From: Alphaproteobacteria bacterium
Lineage (GTDB): Bacteria; Pseudomonadota; Alphaproteobacteria; CALKHQ01
NCBI GenBank assembly: GCA_041396705.1
Contig: JAWKYB010000022.1
Coordinates: 10,890-74,889 of the forward strand
Length of the DNA stretch: 64,000 nt
Direction of reading: 5' to 3'
A program made the translations under genes and the position numbers. Numbering within the stretch: the stretch's first letter is position 1; every line of letters begins with the position of its first letter. A model generated the notes under the pieces. That model was not told the DNA's origin. It searched no databases and was given only the letters and a program-made list of their open reading frames with translations. Positions 16,948 through 26,712 of the stretch are shown here, piece by piece.

Positions 16948-18201
16948 TCAGCCATTCCGAACCCGATGCCGCAGGTCCCAGCCCGCCTCGGTGCGGCGCC
17001 ACAGGTGGGGCGAGCGGAAGCTGTCGGCGATGGCGAAGAACTCGGCCTCGTCCATGTCGAGATAGGCGAGGAAGTCGGGGAAGTACTTGCGCGGGAATTC
17101 CTGGTCGTAACGGTGCACCAGCGCCACGCCCTCCTCGCGGGTGATGTGGCGGTTGCGGATCTCCTGGCTGGCGTCGTAGGTGGTCCGGCCGATGCCGAAC
17201 TTCACCAGCGTCGTCCAGTAGTGATAGGGGTCGGTCTTGTCGTCGATCGAGTTGTACTTGGAATAGGTGCCCTCGGTGCGGTCCTCGTTCGCCTCGAAGC
17301 CGATGTGCTCGGCGGCATAGTAGTAGTTTTCCTGCGGGGTCCAGCGCAGATAGTAGCCGAGGTAGTGCACCTCCACACCCGCGCCGGCCAGCGCGTCGGC
17401 TTCGGCCGGCATGTAGGGGTCCATCTGGCCGGGCTCGATGCCGTGCGCCGGCAGCTCGTCCAGCGGCACGCCGCCGAAAAAGAGCTGGCGGTTGGCCCGG
17501 CCTTCGCGCGCGAAATAGGACAGGCTGCGCTGGGCGGTGCTGTTCTCCTGCACCGGGTTGCCGTACTCGGCCTCGTTCTCGCCGTAGAACACCAGCGGCA
17601 GGCCCATGCGCACCGCCATCTTCGGGGCGTAGTTCTTCTGGCCGAAGATGAACGGCTGGAACGGGTGCAGCAGGTTGCGATAGGCCAGCTGGGTCAGCTT
17701 GCGGTGCACCTGGCCGTCGGGCGTGAACAGGTAGTTGTCGAAGCCGCCGCGGTGCACCCAGGCCTGGTGGTTGCGCCAGCCGACGTCGGTGTAGAGATGC
17801 GGCGCCCAGGTCACGGTCAGCGGGTGCATGCCGTAGGTCCGCTTCAGCACCATCGAGGCGTAGACCGAATCCTTGCCGCCGGAGCCGGGTACCAGGCAAT
17901 CGTACGAGCCGTTGCGTGAGCGGAACCGGTCGCACAGGGACCTCAGCGCGCGTTCGCGCTCCTGCCAGTCGACCCGGGTCTCCTTCGCCTCGGCATAGCG
18001 GCAGGCGTCGCACACGCCCTCGGCGTCGAAGTGAATGGTCTGCTTCTTGGACTCGCGCGTGTGCTCGAATTCCACGCTCGACGACGGGCGCTGGTTCGAG
18101 ATCACGCAGCGGGTGCAGAACCTCACCTCCGCCGGCAGGCCGTATTTGACCTCCAGCCCGCCCTCGGTCGCGTTGCCGCTTGCAGCGTCCACCTGGCTCA
18201 T
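16948..18201 (-). CDS. N-acetyl sugar amidotransferase (PseA/WbpG/PtmG family)
   Basis: This 417-residue protein has a PP-loop ATP-pyrophosphatase motif, PGSGGKDS (105-112), and two CxxC pairs (C29/C32 and C64/C67) likely to bind zinc. The regions YFAREGRANRQLFFGG and YYLRWTPQENYYYA are typical of the N-acetyl sugar amidotransferase family. Members turn an N-acetyl group into acetamidino, using ammonia from a HisH-type glutaminase; both HisH- and HisF-like proteins are encoded directly upstream, as in Pseudomonas wbpG-hisH2-hisF2. An acetamidino group on a nonulosonic acid is the expected outcome. The ATG overlaps the hisH-like stop by 4 nt. Confidence 0.9.
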   Translation of the reverse strand: MSQVDAASGNATEGGLEVKYGLPAEVRFCTRCVISNQRPSSSVEFEHTRESKKQTIHFDAEGVCDACRYAEAKETRVDWQERERALRSLCDRFRSRNGSYDCLVPGSGGKDSVYASMVLKRTYGMHPLTVTWAPHLYTDVGWRNHQAWVHRGGFDNYLFTPDGQVHRKLTQLAYRNLLHPFQPFIFGQKNYAPKMAVRMGLPLVFYGENEAEYGNPVQENSTAQRSLSYFAREGRANRQLFFGGVPLDELPAHGIEPGQMDPYMPAEADALAGAGVEVHYLGYYLRWTPQENYYYAAEHIGFEANEDRTEGTYSKYNSIDDKTDPYHYWTTLVKFGIGRTTYDASQEIRNRHITREEGVALVHRYDQEFPRKYFPDFLAYLDMDEAEFFAIADSFRSPHLWRRTEAGWDLRHRVRNG

Positions 18202-18860
18202 GCCTCCTGCTCGACTTCGGTTCTGGCGGGGCTGAAATCCGCGGCTAGAAACCGGCCGATCAGCGCGAGCCCCGCCGGCCCGCTCTTCTCGGGATGGAAC
18301 TGCACGCCGACCAGGTTGCCGCGGTGGATCGCCACGGGGATCGCGGTCCCGTTCACGTCGATGGTTGCCGCCACGTGCGCGGGATCGGCAACCATTGGCG
18401 CATAGGAATGCACGAAATACATCATCGTGCCCGGCGCCAGCGTGTCCAGCACCGGCGCGCCCGGCCGCACCTCCAGCCGGCGCCAGCCGACGTTGGGAAT
18501 GCGGATCGCATCCGGATCGCCGGACCGCGGTGCCGGCAGGCGGGCGACCGCGCCGGGGATCAGGCCCAGGCCCGCGTGCGCACCGAATTCCTCGCCGCGG
18601 TCCAACATCAGCTGGCAGCCGACGCAGATGCCGAGGATCGGCACGCCGCGCGCGGCGGCCTGTTGCAGCGGCGCGACCAGACCGCGCTTGCGCAGCCCGT
18701 CCATCGCGTCGCCGAAGGCGCCCACGCCGGGAAAGACGATGCGCTCGGCCTGCGCCAGCGCCGCCGGGTCGCCGGAAATACGATAGTCGGCACCCAGGTG
18801 GCGCAGCGCCTCGCCCAGGCTGAACAGGTTGCCGCGGCCATAGTCCAGCACCAGGATCAC
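18198..18860 (-). CDS. HisH-like glutamine amidotransferase (sugar amidation set)
   Basis: This 220-residue class I glutaminase is of the HisH type. VLDYGRGNLFSLGEAL opens the protein, GICVGCQLM carries the nucleophile Cys79, and VGVQFHPEKS holds the catalytic histidine and glutamate. It supplies ammonia from glutamine to a HisF-like partner. Its place between a HisF-like gene and an N-acetyl sugar amidotransferase, with no other his genes nearby, argues for glycan amidation rather than histidine biosynthesis. The GTG start overlaps the hisF-like stop by 4 nt. Confidence 0.88.
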   Translation of the reverse strand: MILVLDYGRGNLFSLGEALRHLGADYRISGDPAALAQAERIVFPGVGAFGDAMDGLRKRGLVAPLQQAAARGVPILGICVGCQLMLDRGEEFGAHAGLGLIPGAVARLPAPRSGDPDAIRIPNVGWRRLEVRPGAPVLDTLAPGTMMYFVHSYAPMVADPAHVAATIDVNGTAIPVAIHRGNLVGVQFHPEKSGPAGLALIGRFLAADFSPARTEVEQEA

Positions 18861-19615
18861 TGGCGCACCGCGATGCCGGCATCCGTCAGCCGGCCCTTCA
18901 GCGGGCCCAGCGCGCACAGCCCGTAATGGAACAGGCTGGCGCAGGCGACCGCGTCCAGCCCGTCGTCGCGGACCGCCGCCACCACGTCGTCGGCGCTGCC
19001 GGCGCCGCCGCAGCCGATCACCGGAATGCCGACCCGCTCGCGCACCGCGCGCAGCAACGCGTGGTCGAAGCCCTTGCGCGTGCCCTCCATGTCGACGGAG
19101 GTGACCAGGATCTCGCCGGCGCCCAGCCGCTCCGCCTCCGCGACCCAGTCCAGCACGTCGACGCCGGTCCGCTCGCGGCCGTTGTCGGTCAGTGCCTCCC
19201 AGCGGCCGTCGGGGCGCCGCTTCGCCTCCACCGACACGACGATGCACTGGCTGCCCAGCGCCTCGGCCGCCTCGCGGATCAGCGCCGGCCGGGCGATCGC
19301 CGCGGTGTTCAGCGCCACCTTGTCGGCGCCGGCCCGTAGCGCCGCGACGATGTCGTCGGTCGAGCGGATGCCGCCGCCGACCGTCAGCGGCACGAAGATG
19401 TCGCGGGCGGCCTCGCTGACGACGTCGAGGATGTTGTTGCGGCGATAGAGCGAGGCCACCGTGTCCATGTAGATGATCTCGTCGACGCCTTGCTCGTAGT
19501 AGCCGCGTGCCAGGTCCGCGGGCCGGCCGACCACGCGCAGGCCTTCCAGGTGGATGCCCTTGATGACATTGGCGCCCTTGATGTCCAGCCGGGCGATGAT
19601 GCGGGGGGCGGGCAG
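18857..19615 (-). CDS. HisF-like cyclase subunit (sugar amidation set), non-canonical start
   Basis: This TIM-barrel protein of about 252 residues resembles HisF. RIIARLDIKGANVIKG holds the first-strand aspartate, VGGGIRSTDDI the phosphate loop, and IGCGGAGSADDV the second phosphate site. With the HisH-like and PP-loop proteins it probably channels ammonia for acetamidino formation. The start is a puzzle: conserved sequence begins directly after the TAG of the upstream aminotransferase, in the same frame, and the only codons there are CCC-GCG-CTG. CTG at 19615 is used here. GTG at 19534 would remove the first strand. A length error in the six-C run at 19604-19609 is possible. Confidence 0.8.
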   Translation of the reverse strand: MPAPRIIARLDIKGANVIKGIHLEGLRVVGRPADLARGYYEQGVDEIIYMDTVASLYRRNNILDVVSEAARDIFVPLTVGGGIRSTDDIVAALRAGADKVALNTAAIARPALIREAAEALGSQCIVVSVEAKRRPDGRWEALTDNGRERTGVDVLDWVAEAERLGAGEILVTSVDMEGTRKGFDHALLRAVRERVGIPVIGCGGAGSADDVVAAVRDDGLDAVACASLFHYGLCALGPLKGRLTDAGIAVRQ

Positions 19616-19621
19616 CGCGGG

Positions 19622-20809
19622 CTATCCCTGCGCCGCGGCGGCGACGGGACCGGCGGCGTCCGCGACGGCCGCGCCGCCACGCCAGTCAGCCAGCGCTGCC
19701 AGCACCCGGTCCTGCTCGTCCGGTCGCAAATGGCTGGAGCAGGGCAGCGTGACCACGGTTCCCGACAGGGATGCGGCGACCGGGTTGGTGCCGCGTGCGA
19801 AGCGGCGATAGGGCGGCTGGCTCGACAGCGCCTCCCAGAACGGCCGCGCCTCGATCTGCCGTCCGGCCAGATGGTGAACCAGCGCGCACGCGACGCCGGC
19901 GTCGCGGCAGCGGACCGAATAGAGCCAGCACGAGCTGTCGGCCCAGCCGGCGCGCGGCATCGGCACCAGGTCGTTGCGGCCGGCCAGGGCCGCGTCGTAG
20001 CGCGCGGCGATCGCGCGCTTGGCCGCGACCATCTCGTCCATCCGCTCCAGCTGCGCCAGGCCCAAAGCGGCGTTGACGTTCGGCATGCGCCAGTTGAAGC
20101 CAGCCTCGCCATAGCGATAGGCGGCGCCGGAGCGCGCGTGGGTCGACAGCGCCCGCGCGCGTTCCGCCCAGGCCGCGTCGTCCATCACCAGCATGCCGCC
20201 GCCGCCGGCCGTCACCGTCTTGTTGCCGTTGAAGCTGAAGCAGGCGATGTCCGACAGCCCGCCCGCCGGCCGGCCCCGATAGGCGGCGCCGATCGCCCCG
20301 GCGGCGTCCTCGATCAGGGTCGCGCCGTGGCGGCGGCAGAGCGCTGCGATCGGGTCCATGTCGGCGGGATGCCCCAGCACGTGCACGGCGATGACGGCGG
20401 CAAGGCCATCCGGCTCCGCCTCCAGCGTCGCCGCCAGCAGGGCGGGGTCCAGCGTCCAGGTCTCGGCGGTCACGTCGACGAACACCGGGACGGCGCCGAC
20501 CGACAGCACCGCGTTGGCGGTCGCCGCGAAGGTGTAGTCGGGCACGACGACCCGCGCGCCGGCCTCGATGCCGGCGGCCTTCAGCGCCAGATGCAGCGCC
20601 GCCGTGCCGTTCACGGTGGCGACGGCGGACCGGCGGCCGGTCAGCGCCGCAAGCCGTGCCTCCAGCTCGGACACTGCCGGCCCGGCCGATGACACCCAGT
20701 TGTCGGCGACGCACTGCAGCAGATAGGCGGCTTCGTTGCCGCGCAGGTCGGGCACCGCCAGCGGAATGCGCCCGTGCGCCGCGGCCGACTCGGTGGAGGT
20801 TCTGGTCAT
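19622..20809 (-). CDS. legC: LegC-like DegT/DnrJ/EryC1 aminotransferase
   Basis: This is a 395-residue PLP-dependent sugar aminotransferase. It shows NGTAALHLALKAAGI, PDYTFAATANAV, EDAAGAIGAAYRG and the PLP-lysine region FSFNGNKTVTAGGGG. The spacing and the divergent LegB gene next door fit LegC, which aminates the 4-keto sugar nucleotide in the legionaminic acid route. It is distinct from the PseC-like remnant at 5929-7171. A perosamine- or bacillosamine-type aminotransferase is the alternative. It is the first gene of the minus-strand operon on this side, and its TAG is followed in frame by the hisF-like coding region. Confidence 0.83.
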   Translation of the reverse strand: MTRTSTESAAAHGRIPLAVPDLRGNEAAYLLQCVADNWVSSAGPAVSELEARLAALTGRRSAVATVNGTAALHLALKAAGIEAGARVVVPDYTFAATANAVLSVGAVPVFVDVTAETWTLDPALLAATLEAEPDGLAAVIAVHVLGHPADMDPIAALCRRHGATLIEDAAGAIGAAYRGRPAGGLSDIACFSFNGNKTVTAGGGGMLVMDDAAWAERARALSTHARSGAAYRYGEAGFNWRMPNVNAALGLAQLERMDEMVAAKRAIAARYDAALAGRNDLVPMPRAGWADSSCWLYSVRCRDAGVACALVHHLAGRQIEARPFWEALSSQPPYRRFARGTNPVAASLSGTVVTLPCSSHLRPDEQDRVLAALADWRGGAAVADAAGPVAAAAQG

Positions 20810-20936
20810 CGTGCTCGAGGGGTCAGACCCAGGCGATTCCGGCGGTCGCGCAAGCTACCGCACGCGAGGTGACTCGTCGTCGCCCGGCCAAAAGGCCGAT
20901 GACGCCACCCGCGCCTGGAAGAGAAAGCGGGCGCAT

Positions 20937-20953
20937 TGTTCATATTTTGAACA
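20937..20953. promoter_or_regulatory. Inverted repeat in the legC/legB divergent promoter region
   Basis: TGTTCA and TGAACA flank a 5-base AT centre, making a 17-bp dyad in the most AT-rich part of the 265-bp gap between two divergent genes. It lies 128 bp from the legC start and 122 bp from the legB start, so a protein bound here could control both. No regulator gene in the window is an obvious partner. The dyad is plain; its function as an operator is inference. Confidence 0.4.
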
Positions 20954-21074
20954 TCGACGTCAACGCCTTATCTGGCGCCGTCCGGGCGGCCCGGGGATCG
21001 CGGTGTTTGACCCGCCGGGACGGGCTGATAAAGACATGCGCACGGCCTGGGAACAGCGCGGGGATGCCGAAGCG

Positions 21075-22082
21075 ATGGACTATGCGGGCAAGACGGTGCT
21101 GGTGACCGGGGCGGACGGCTTCATCGGCTCGCATCTGGCCGAGGCCCTGGTCGCGGCCGGCGCGGACACCACCGCGCTGGCGCAATACGATGCCTTCGGC
21201 AGTCACGGCTGGCTCGATTCGCTGCCGCAGGCGACGCGGGCGGCGATGCGGCTGGTGCGCGGCGACATCCGCGATCCCGGCTTCGTCGCCAAGCTGGTGG
21301 CCGGCCAGGCGGTGGTGTTCCATCTCGCCGCGCTGATCGCCATTCCCTATTCCTACCAGGCGCCGCAATCCTATGTGGACGTCAACGTCGCCGGCACCGT
21401 CAACGTGCTGGAGGCGGCGCGCGCCGCGGGGGTCGGCCGGCTGGTGCACACCTCGACCAGCGAGGTCTACGGCACCGCGATCACGACGCCGATCGGCGAG
21501 GACCATCCCCTGCAGGGCCAGTCGCCCTATTCCGCCAGCAAGATCGGCGCCGACATGATGGTGGAGGCGTTCGCGCGGTCGTTCGACCTGCCGGCGGTCA
21601 TCCTGCGCCCGTTCAACACCTACGGGCCGCGCCAGAGCGAGCGCGCGGTGATCCCGACAGTGATCCGTCAGGCGCTGGACCCGGACTGCACGTCGATCCG
21701 GGTCGGCGATACGGCGCCGCTGCGCGATTTCAACTATGTCGGCGACACGGTCCGCGCCTTCCTTGCGGTCGGCGCGTCGCCGGCCGTCGCCTGCGGCGTG
21801 CCCTACAACGCCGGCAGCGGCGTCGCCCATTCGGTGGCCGAGATGATCGCGCTGGTCCAGGACATCACCGGCGTCAACAAGCCGGTGGAAACCGAAGCGG
21901 CCCGGTTGCGGCCGGAGAAGTCCGAGGTGCGCGTGCTGCTGGCCGGCGCCGACAGGCTGCGCCAGGCAACCGGCTGGGAACCGCAGGTCGAGTTCCGTGC
22001 CGGGCTGGAACGCACCGTCGCATGGTGGCGCGAGCGGCTGGCCGCCGGGGCGGTGCGAACCGGCGCCGGCTACGCCGTCTGA
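21075..22082 (+). CDS. legB: LegB-like sugar nucleotide 4,6-dehydratase
   Basis: This is a 335-residue extended SDR. VLVTGADGFIGSHLAEALV is the NAD-binding turn, HLAALIAIPYSY and TSTSEVYGTA the active-site region, and SPYSASKIGADM the YxxxK. The residues around IAIPYSYQAP and GWLDSLPQ are characteristic of LegB, which makes the 4-keto-6-deoxy sugar for legionaminic acid without inverting C5. It is divergent from legC. ATG 21075 is preceded by GGGGA at a good distance; an in-frame ATG at 21036 has no clear ribosome binding site. Confident on family, fairly confident on LegB. Confidence 0.87.
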   Translation: MDYAGKTVLVTGADGFIGSHLAEALVAAGADTTALAQYDAFGSHGWLDSLPQATRAAMRLVRGDIRDPGFVAKLVAGQAVVFHLAALIAIPYSYQAPQSYVDVNVAGTVNVLEAARAAGVGRLVHTSTSEVYGTAITTPIGEDHPLQGQSPYSASKIGADMMVEAFARSFDLPAVILRPFNTYGPRQSERAVIPTVIRQALDPDCTSIRVGDTAPLRDFNYVGDTVRAFLAVGASPAVACGVPYNAGSGVAHSVAEMIALVQDITGVNKPVETEAARLRPEKSEVRVLLAGADRLRQATGWEPQVEFRAGLERTVAWWRERLAAGAVRTGAGYAV

Positions 22083-22240
22083 CCGTCGCGCCGGCCGGCA
22101 CCTTGACCCGGCGCAATGCGGGCGGTGCGCGGCCGCATTAACGGCGCCTAACCGGACGGCTATGGCAATTACAGCCCGCCGCCGCGAAAGTGGGGCCACG
22201 GCCCGGCCGCCGGGCGGCGGGCACAGCATGGGGAAAGACG

Positions 22241-23167
22241 ATGCGCTTGGGCTTGTTCTTCTTTTTCGTCGCGCTGGCTTGCGGCTTCGCCGGCAGCGCG
22301 TCGGCGCAGTGGGCGGGCGGTCTGGAGGTCTGCGCCGGTGACGACGCGAAGTGCCAGACCCCGGGCACGGTCGCGCTCGCCTGCCTCGGCTCCAACGAGA
22401 CCGTCGGCGACCCGACGCTGTGGAAGGACACCGGCGACGCCCTGCGCGTGCTGAACGGCCGCTGGCAGATGTTCTACGCCAGCACCAGCCAGACCTATAA
22501 CTGCACCAACGTGCTGGTGCAGCGCGGCCTGGGCCAGGGGTGGAGCGGCGGCATGCGGGTCTGTGCCGGTAACGACCGCAGTTGCCAGACCCCCGGTCAG
22601 GTTCCCTATGCCTGCTGGCAGGACGGCGCCGCGGTCGGTCAGCCCACGGTCTACCAGTACACCGGCGACGCCATCCGCGTGGTCAGCAACCAGTGGCGGT
22701 TCTTCTATTCGCACAACCAGCAGGACTATGCCTGCGCTGCCGTGCTGGTCGGCCCGATCCCGCAGGGCTACGGCGGCCAGCTGCGCACCTGCGCCGGCAA
22801 CGACGTCTCCTGCCAGGCGCCGGGCGCGATGCCGCTGCTGTGCGACATCCGCGGCACCAACTTCGCCAACCCCTCCGACTACGTCTACACCGGGCGCTCG
22901 ATGCGGGTCAGCGGCGGGCAGTGGCAGATGGCCTATCCCGACCAGTCGCAATATTCCTGCCGCGCGGTGATCGTCGCCATGCCGTTCTCGTCGCTGCCGC
23001 CGTCGGTGCCGCAGCAGCCGACGCCGCCGAGCGTCGCCGGTGCGCTACCGTCCGGCTCGGTGATCATCTTCGACGGGCCGCAGTGCCCGGCCGGCTACAC
23101 CTACCTCGGCCAGATCATGCAGCCGGGCTCGCCGGTGTTCCGGATGTCCTACTGCCGCAGGCAGTAG
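22241..23167 (+). CDS. Secreted protein with three four-cysteine repeats
   Basis: This 308-residue protein has a signal peptide (residues 1-22, ending SASA before Q). Three tandem repeats of about 77 residues follow, each opening with a CAGxDxxCQxPG motif (C31, C108, C184). Each repeat has four cysteines at matching spacing: 31/38/48/88, 108/115/125/165 and 184/191/201/240. This implies two disulfides per repeat in an exported protein. A proline-rich linker (252-263) leads to a short C-terminal domain with two further cysteines. I know no named family for it. GGGAAAG precedes ATG 22241. Location next to the glycan locus may be chance. Confidence 0.8.
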   Translation: MRLGLFFFFVALACGFAGSASAQWAGGLEVCAGDDAKCQTPGTVALACLGSNETVGDPTLWKDTGDALRVLNGRWQMFYASTSQTYNCTNVLVQRGLGQGWSGGMRVCAGNDRSCQTPGQVPYACWQDGAAVGQPTVYQYTGDAIRVVSNQWRFFYSHNQQDYACAAVLVGPIPQGYGGQLRTCAGNDVSCQAPGAMPLLCDIRGTNFANPSDYVYTGRSMRVSGGQWQMAYPDQSQYSCRAVIVAMPFSSLPPSVPQQPTPPSVAGALPSGSVIIFDGPQCPAGYTYLGQIMQPGSPVFRMSYCRRQ

Positions 23168-23190
23168 GACCGCCATCGGCCGCCGACCGG

Positions 23191-23215
23191 CGCGCGGGCC
23201 GCTGCGGCCCGCGCG
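23191..23215. terminator. GC-rich hairpin between convergent genes
   Basis: A perfect inverted repeat, 10 bp each side of a 5-base loop, fills almost the whole gap between the TAG at 23167 and the stop of the minus-strand dehydratase at 23216. There is no T-run on either strand, so it is not a textbook intrinsic terminator. Its position suggests it slows or stops transcription from both sides. Confidence 0.5.
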
Positions 23216-24910
<1,695 letters not shown>

Positions 24911-25004
24911 CCTGGTCCTCCCCGATCCGGCCGCGCCGGAAGGGGCGGCCGCAAGACGCCGCACCCTAGCCGCGGCTTCGATGCTGTCAACGCGCCAGGC
25001 GCGC

Positions 25005-26699
25005 TCAGAGCGCGGCGTCGGCGAAGCGGCGCAGCACCCGGCCGGCCAGCGGCGCCTCGCCGATCAGGCCGTCCGCGTCGACGATGCGCCGGCCGTTGAC
25101 CCAGACGCCGTGCAGTCCGCGGGCGTCGGTGTTGAGCCGGCTGGCGCCGGCGGGCAGGTCGTGCACGCGGTAGCGCGGCCCGCGGCCGACCGTGGCCGGA
25201 TCGAACAGCATCAGGTCGGCCGCCTTGCCCGGCGCCAGCGTGCCGCGGTCAGCCATGCCGAAGATCGCCGCCGGCTGGCCGGTCAGCCGGTGCACCGCCG
25301 CCTCCAGGCTCATCACGCCGCGGTCACGCGACCAGTGGCCGAGCAGGTGCAGGCCGAAGCCGGCGTCGCACAGGAAGGTCAGGTGCGCGCCGGCGTCCGA
25401 CAGCGCGATGTGGCCCTCCGGCATCTGCAGCAGCCGGCCGACCGCCGGCTCGTCGATGTTCAGCAGCTGGGCGGTGAAGGTGGTACCCAGGTCCTCGGCC
25501 AGCCCGATGTCGAGCATCAGGTCGAGCGGCGCCTTGCCGGCCTCGGCGGCGAGCGCGTCGAGCGGCCGGCCCTCGCTGCCGGCGTTCGCCGGCGTCGCCG
25601 CCTCGACCAGGTGCACCTTGTCCCATTCGCCGTTGAACAGGCCGCCGCGCATGCCGGCGATCTCCGCGCCCACCGCCCGGCGGAAGCCCGGGTCGGCATA
25701 GACCGCGGCCAGCGCGGCGCGGTCGTGCGCCGCCGCCATCGCCGGCTTCCAGCTGGCCAGGCCCTCGAACAGATAGGGGCTGGCCAGGGTGAACTCCATT
25801 TCCAGCGGGCAGCACGAGGTCTGCGGGATGATCGGACGGCCGCGGCCGCGCGCCGCCGCCATCGCGCCGATCTGGTCGAACACCGCGTTCGGCGCGCGGC
25901 TGGCGTGGAACATGGCGGCAACCACGGTCGGCGCGCCGGTCTCCGCGACCAGCGATTCCAGGTCGGCGACCGACGTCACCGCGCCCTTGGTCAGCATGTA
26001 GACGCCGCGGCCGCTTTCGCGCATCGCCGCCAGCAGCGCGGCGAACTCCTTGCGGTCGGCCAGCCGCGACGGCATCGGCACCCCGCCGGCGCCGTTGTGC
26101 GGCTCGTTGGTCGACGAGGCGAAGCCGACCGCGCCGGCCGCCATCGCCGCGCGCACCAGCTGCGCCATCTGCGCGATCTCGTCGTCATTGGCCGCGCGCC
26201 GCGCCGCGTCGGCGCCCATCACGTAGGTCCGCACCGAGGAGTGGCCGAAGAAGGCGGCGACGTTCAGCCCGACCCCGCGCCGCTCCAGCATCGCCATGTA
26301 GTCGGCGAAGCTCTCGAACTCCCAGCGGATGCCCTCCTGCAGCGCGGCCAGCGACATGCCCTCGACCTGGGTCAGGTTGCGCATCACCAGGTCGCGGTCC
26401 GTGGGCTTGCACGGCGCGATGGTGAAACCGCAGTTGCCGATCACCGCCGTGGTCACGCCCAGCGCCGGCGACGGCCGCGCGAACGGGTCCCAGGTGATCT
26501 GGGCGTCGTAGTGGGTGTGGCCGTCGATGATGCCGGGCGCGAGCGCCAGCCCGTCGGCGTCGATCGTCGCCGCCGCCGGCCCGGCCAGCCCGGGCCCGAC
26601 GGCCGCGATCGTTGCGCCGTCGACGGCCAGGTCGCCGCGCCGCGGCGCCGCCCCGGTCCCGTCGACGATCGTCGCATTCCTGAACATCAGGTCGTGCAT
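25005..26699 (-). CDS. N-acyl-D-amino-acid deacylase-like amidohydrolase
   Basis: This 564-residue metal-dependent hydrolase of the amidohydrolase superfamily shows GIIDGHTHYDAQITWDP with the HxH metal ligands, AVIGNCGFTIAPC with the cysteine typical of D-aminoacylases, and a C-terminal PGKAADLMLFDP. Related enzymes remove acyl groups from N-acyl-D-amino acids or hydrolyse similar amides; the natural substrate of most family members is unknown. Start ATG 26699 begins the first beta strand (HDLMFRNATIVDG). An SDR gene lies upstream on the same strand with a 13-nt gap, so a shared operon is likely. Confidence 0.83.
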   Translation of the reverse strand: MHDLMFRNATIVDGTGAAPRRGDLAVDGATIAAVGPGLAGPAAATIDADGLALAPGIIDGHTHYDAQITWDPFARPSPALGVTTAVIGNCGFTIAPCKPTDRDLVMRNLTQVEGMSLAALQEGIRWEFESFADYMAMLERRGVGLNVAAFFGHSSVRTYVMGADAARRAANDDEIAQMAQLVRAAMAAGAVGFASSTNEPHNGAGGVPMPSRLADRKEFAALLAAMRESGRGVYMLTKGAVTSVADLESLVAETGAPTVVAAMFHASRAPNAVFDQIGAMAAARGRGRPIIPQTSCCPLEMEFTLASPYLFEGLASWKPAMAAAHDRAALAAVYADPGFRRAVGAEIAGMRGGLFNGEWDKVHLVEAATPANAGSEGRPLDALAAEAGKAPLDLMLDIGLAEDLGTTFTAQLLNIDEPAVGRLLQMPEGHIALSDAGAHLTFLCDAGFGLHLLGHWSRDRGVMSLEAAVHRLTGQPAAIFGMADRGTLAPGKAADLMLFDPATVGRGPRYRVHDLPAGASRLNTDARGLHGVWVNGRRIVDADGLIGEAPLAGRVLRRFADAAL

Positions 26700-26712
26700 C
26701 GCCGTCGGCCCC

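Noticed and set aside
18198..19615. HisH and HisF as histidine biosynthesis genes
   Set aside because: They flank an N-acetyl sugar amidotransferase and aminotransferase, with no other his genes, which is the standard setting of the sugar amidation versions.
7172..19624. Amber (TAG) read-through or recoding as a general feature joining pseB-pseC and legC-hisF
   Set aside because: TAG ends several unrelated genes here (for example at 23167, 35094, 46557 and 47268) with normal termination, and no suppressor tRNA or special element is visible. The missing starts are reported as an oddity only.
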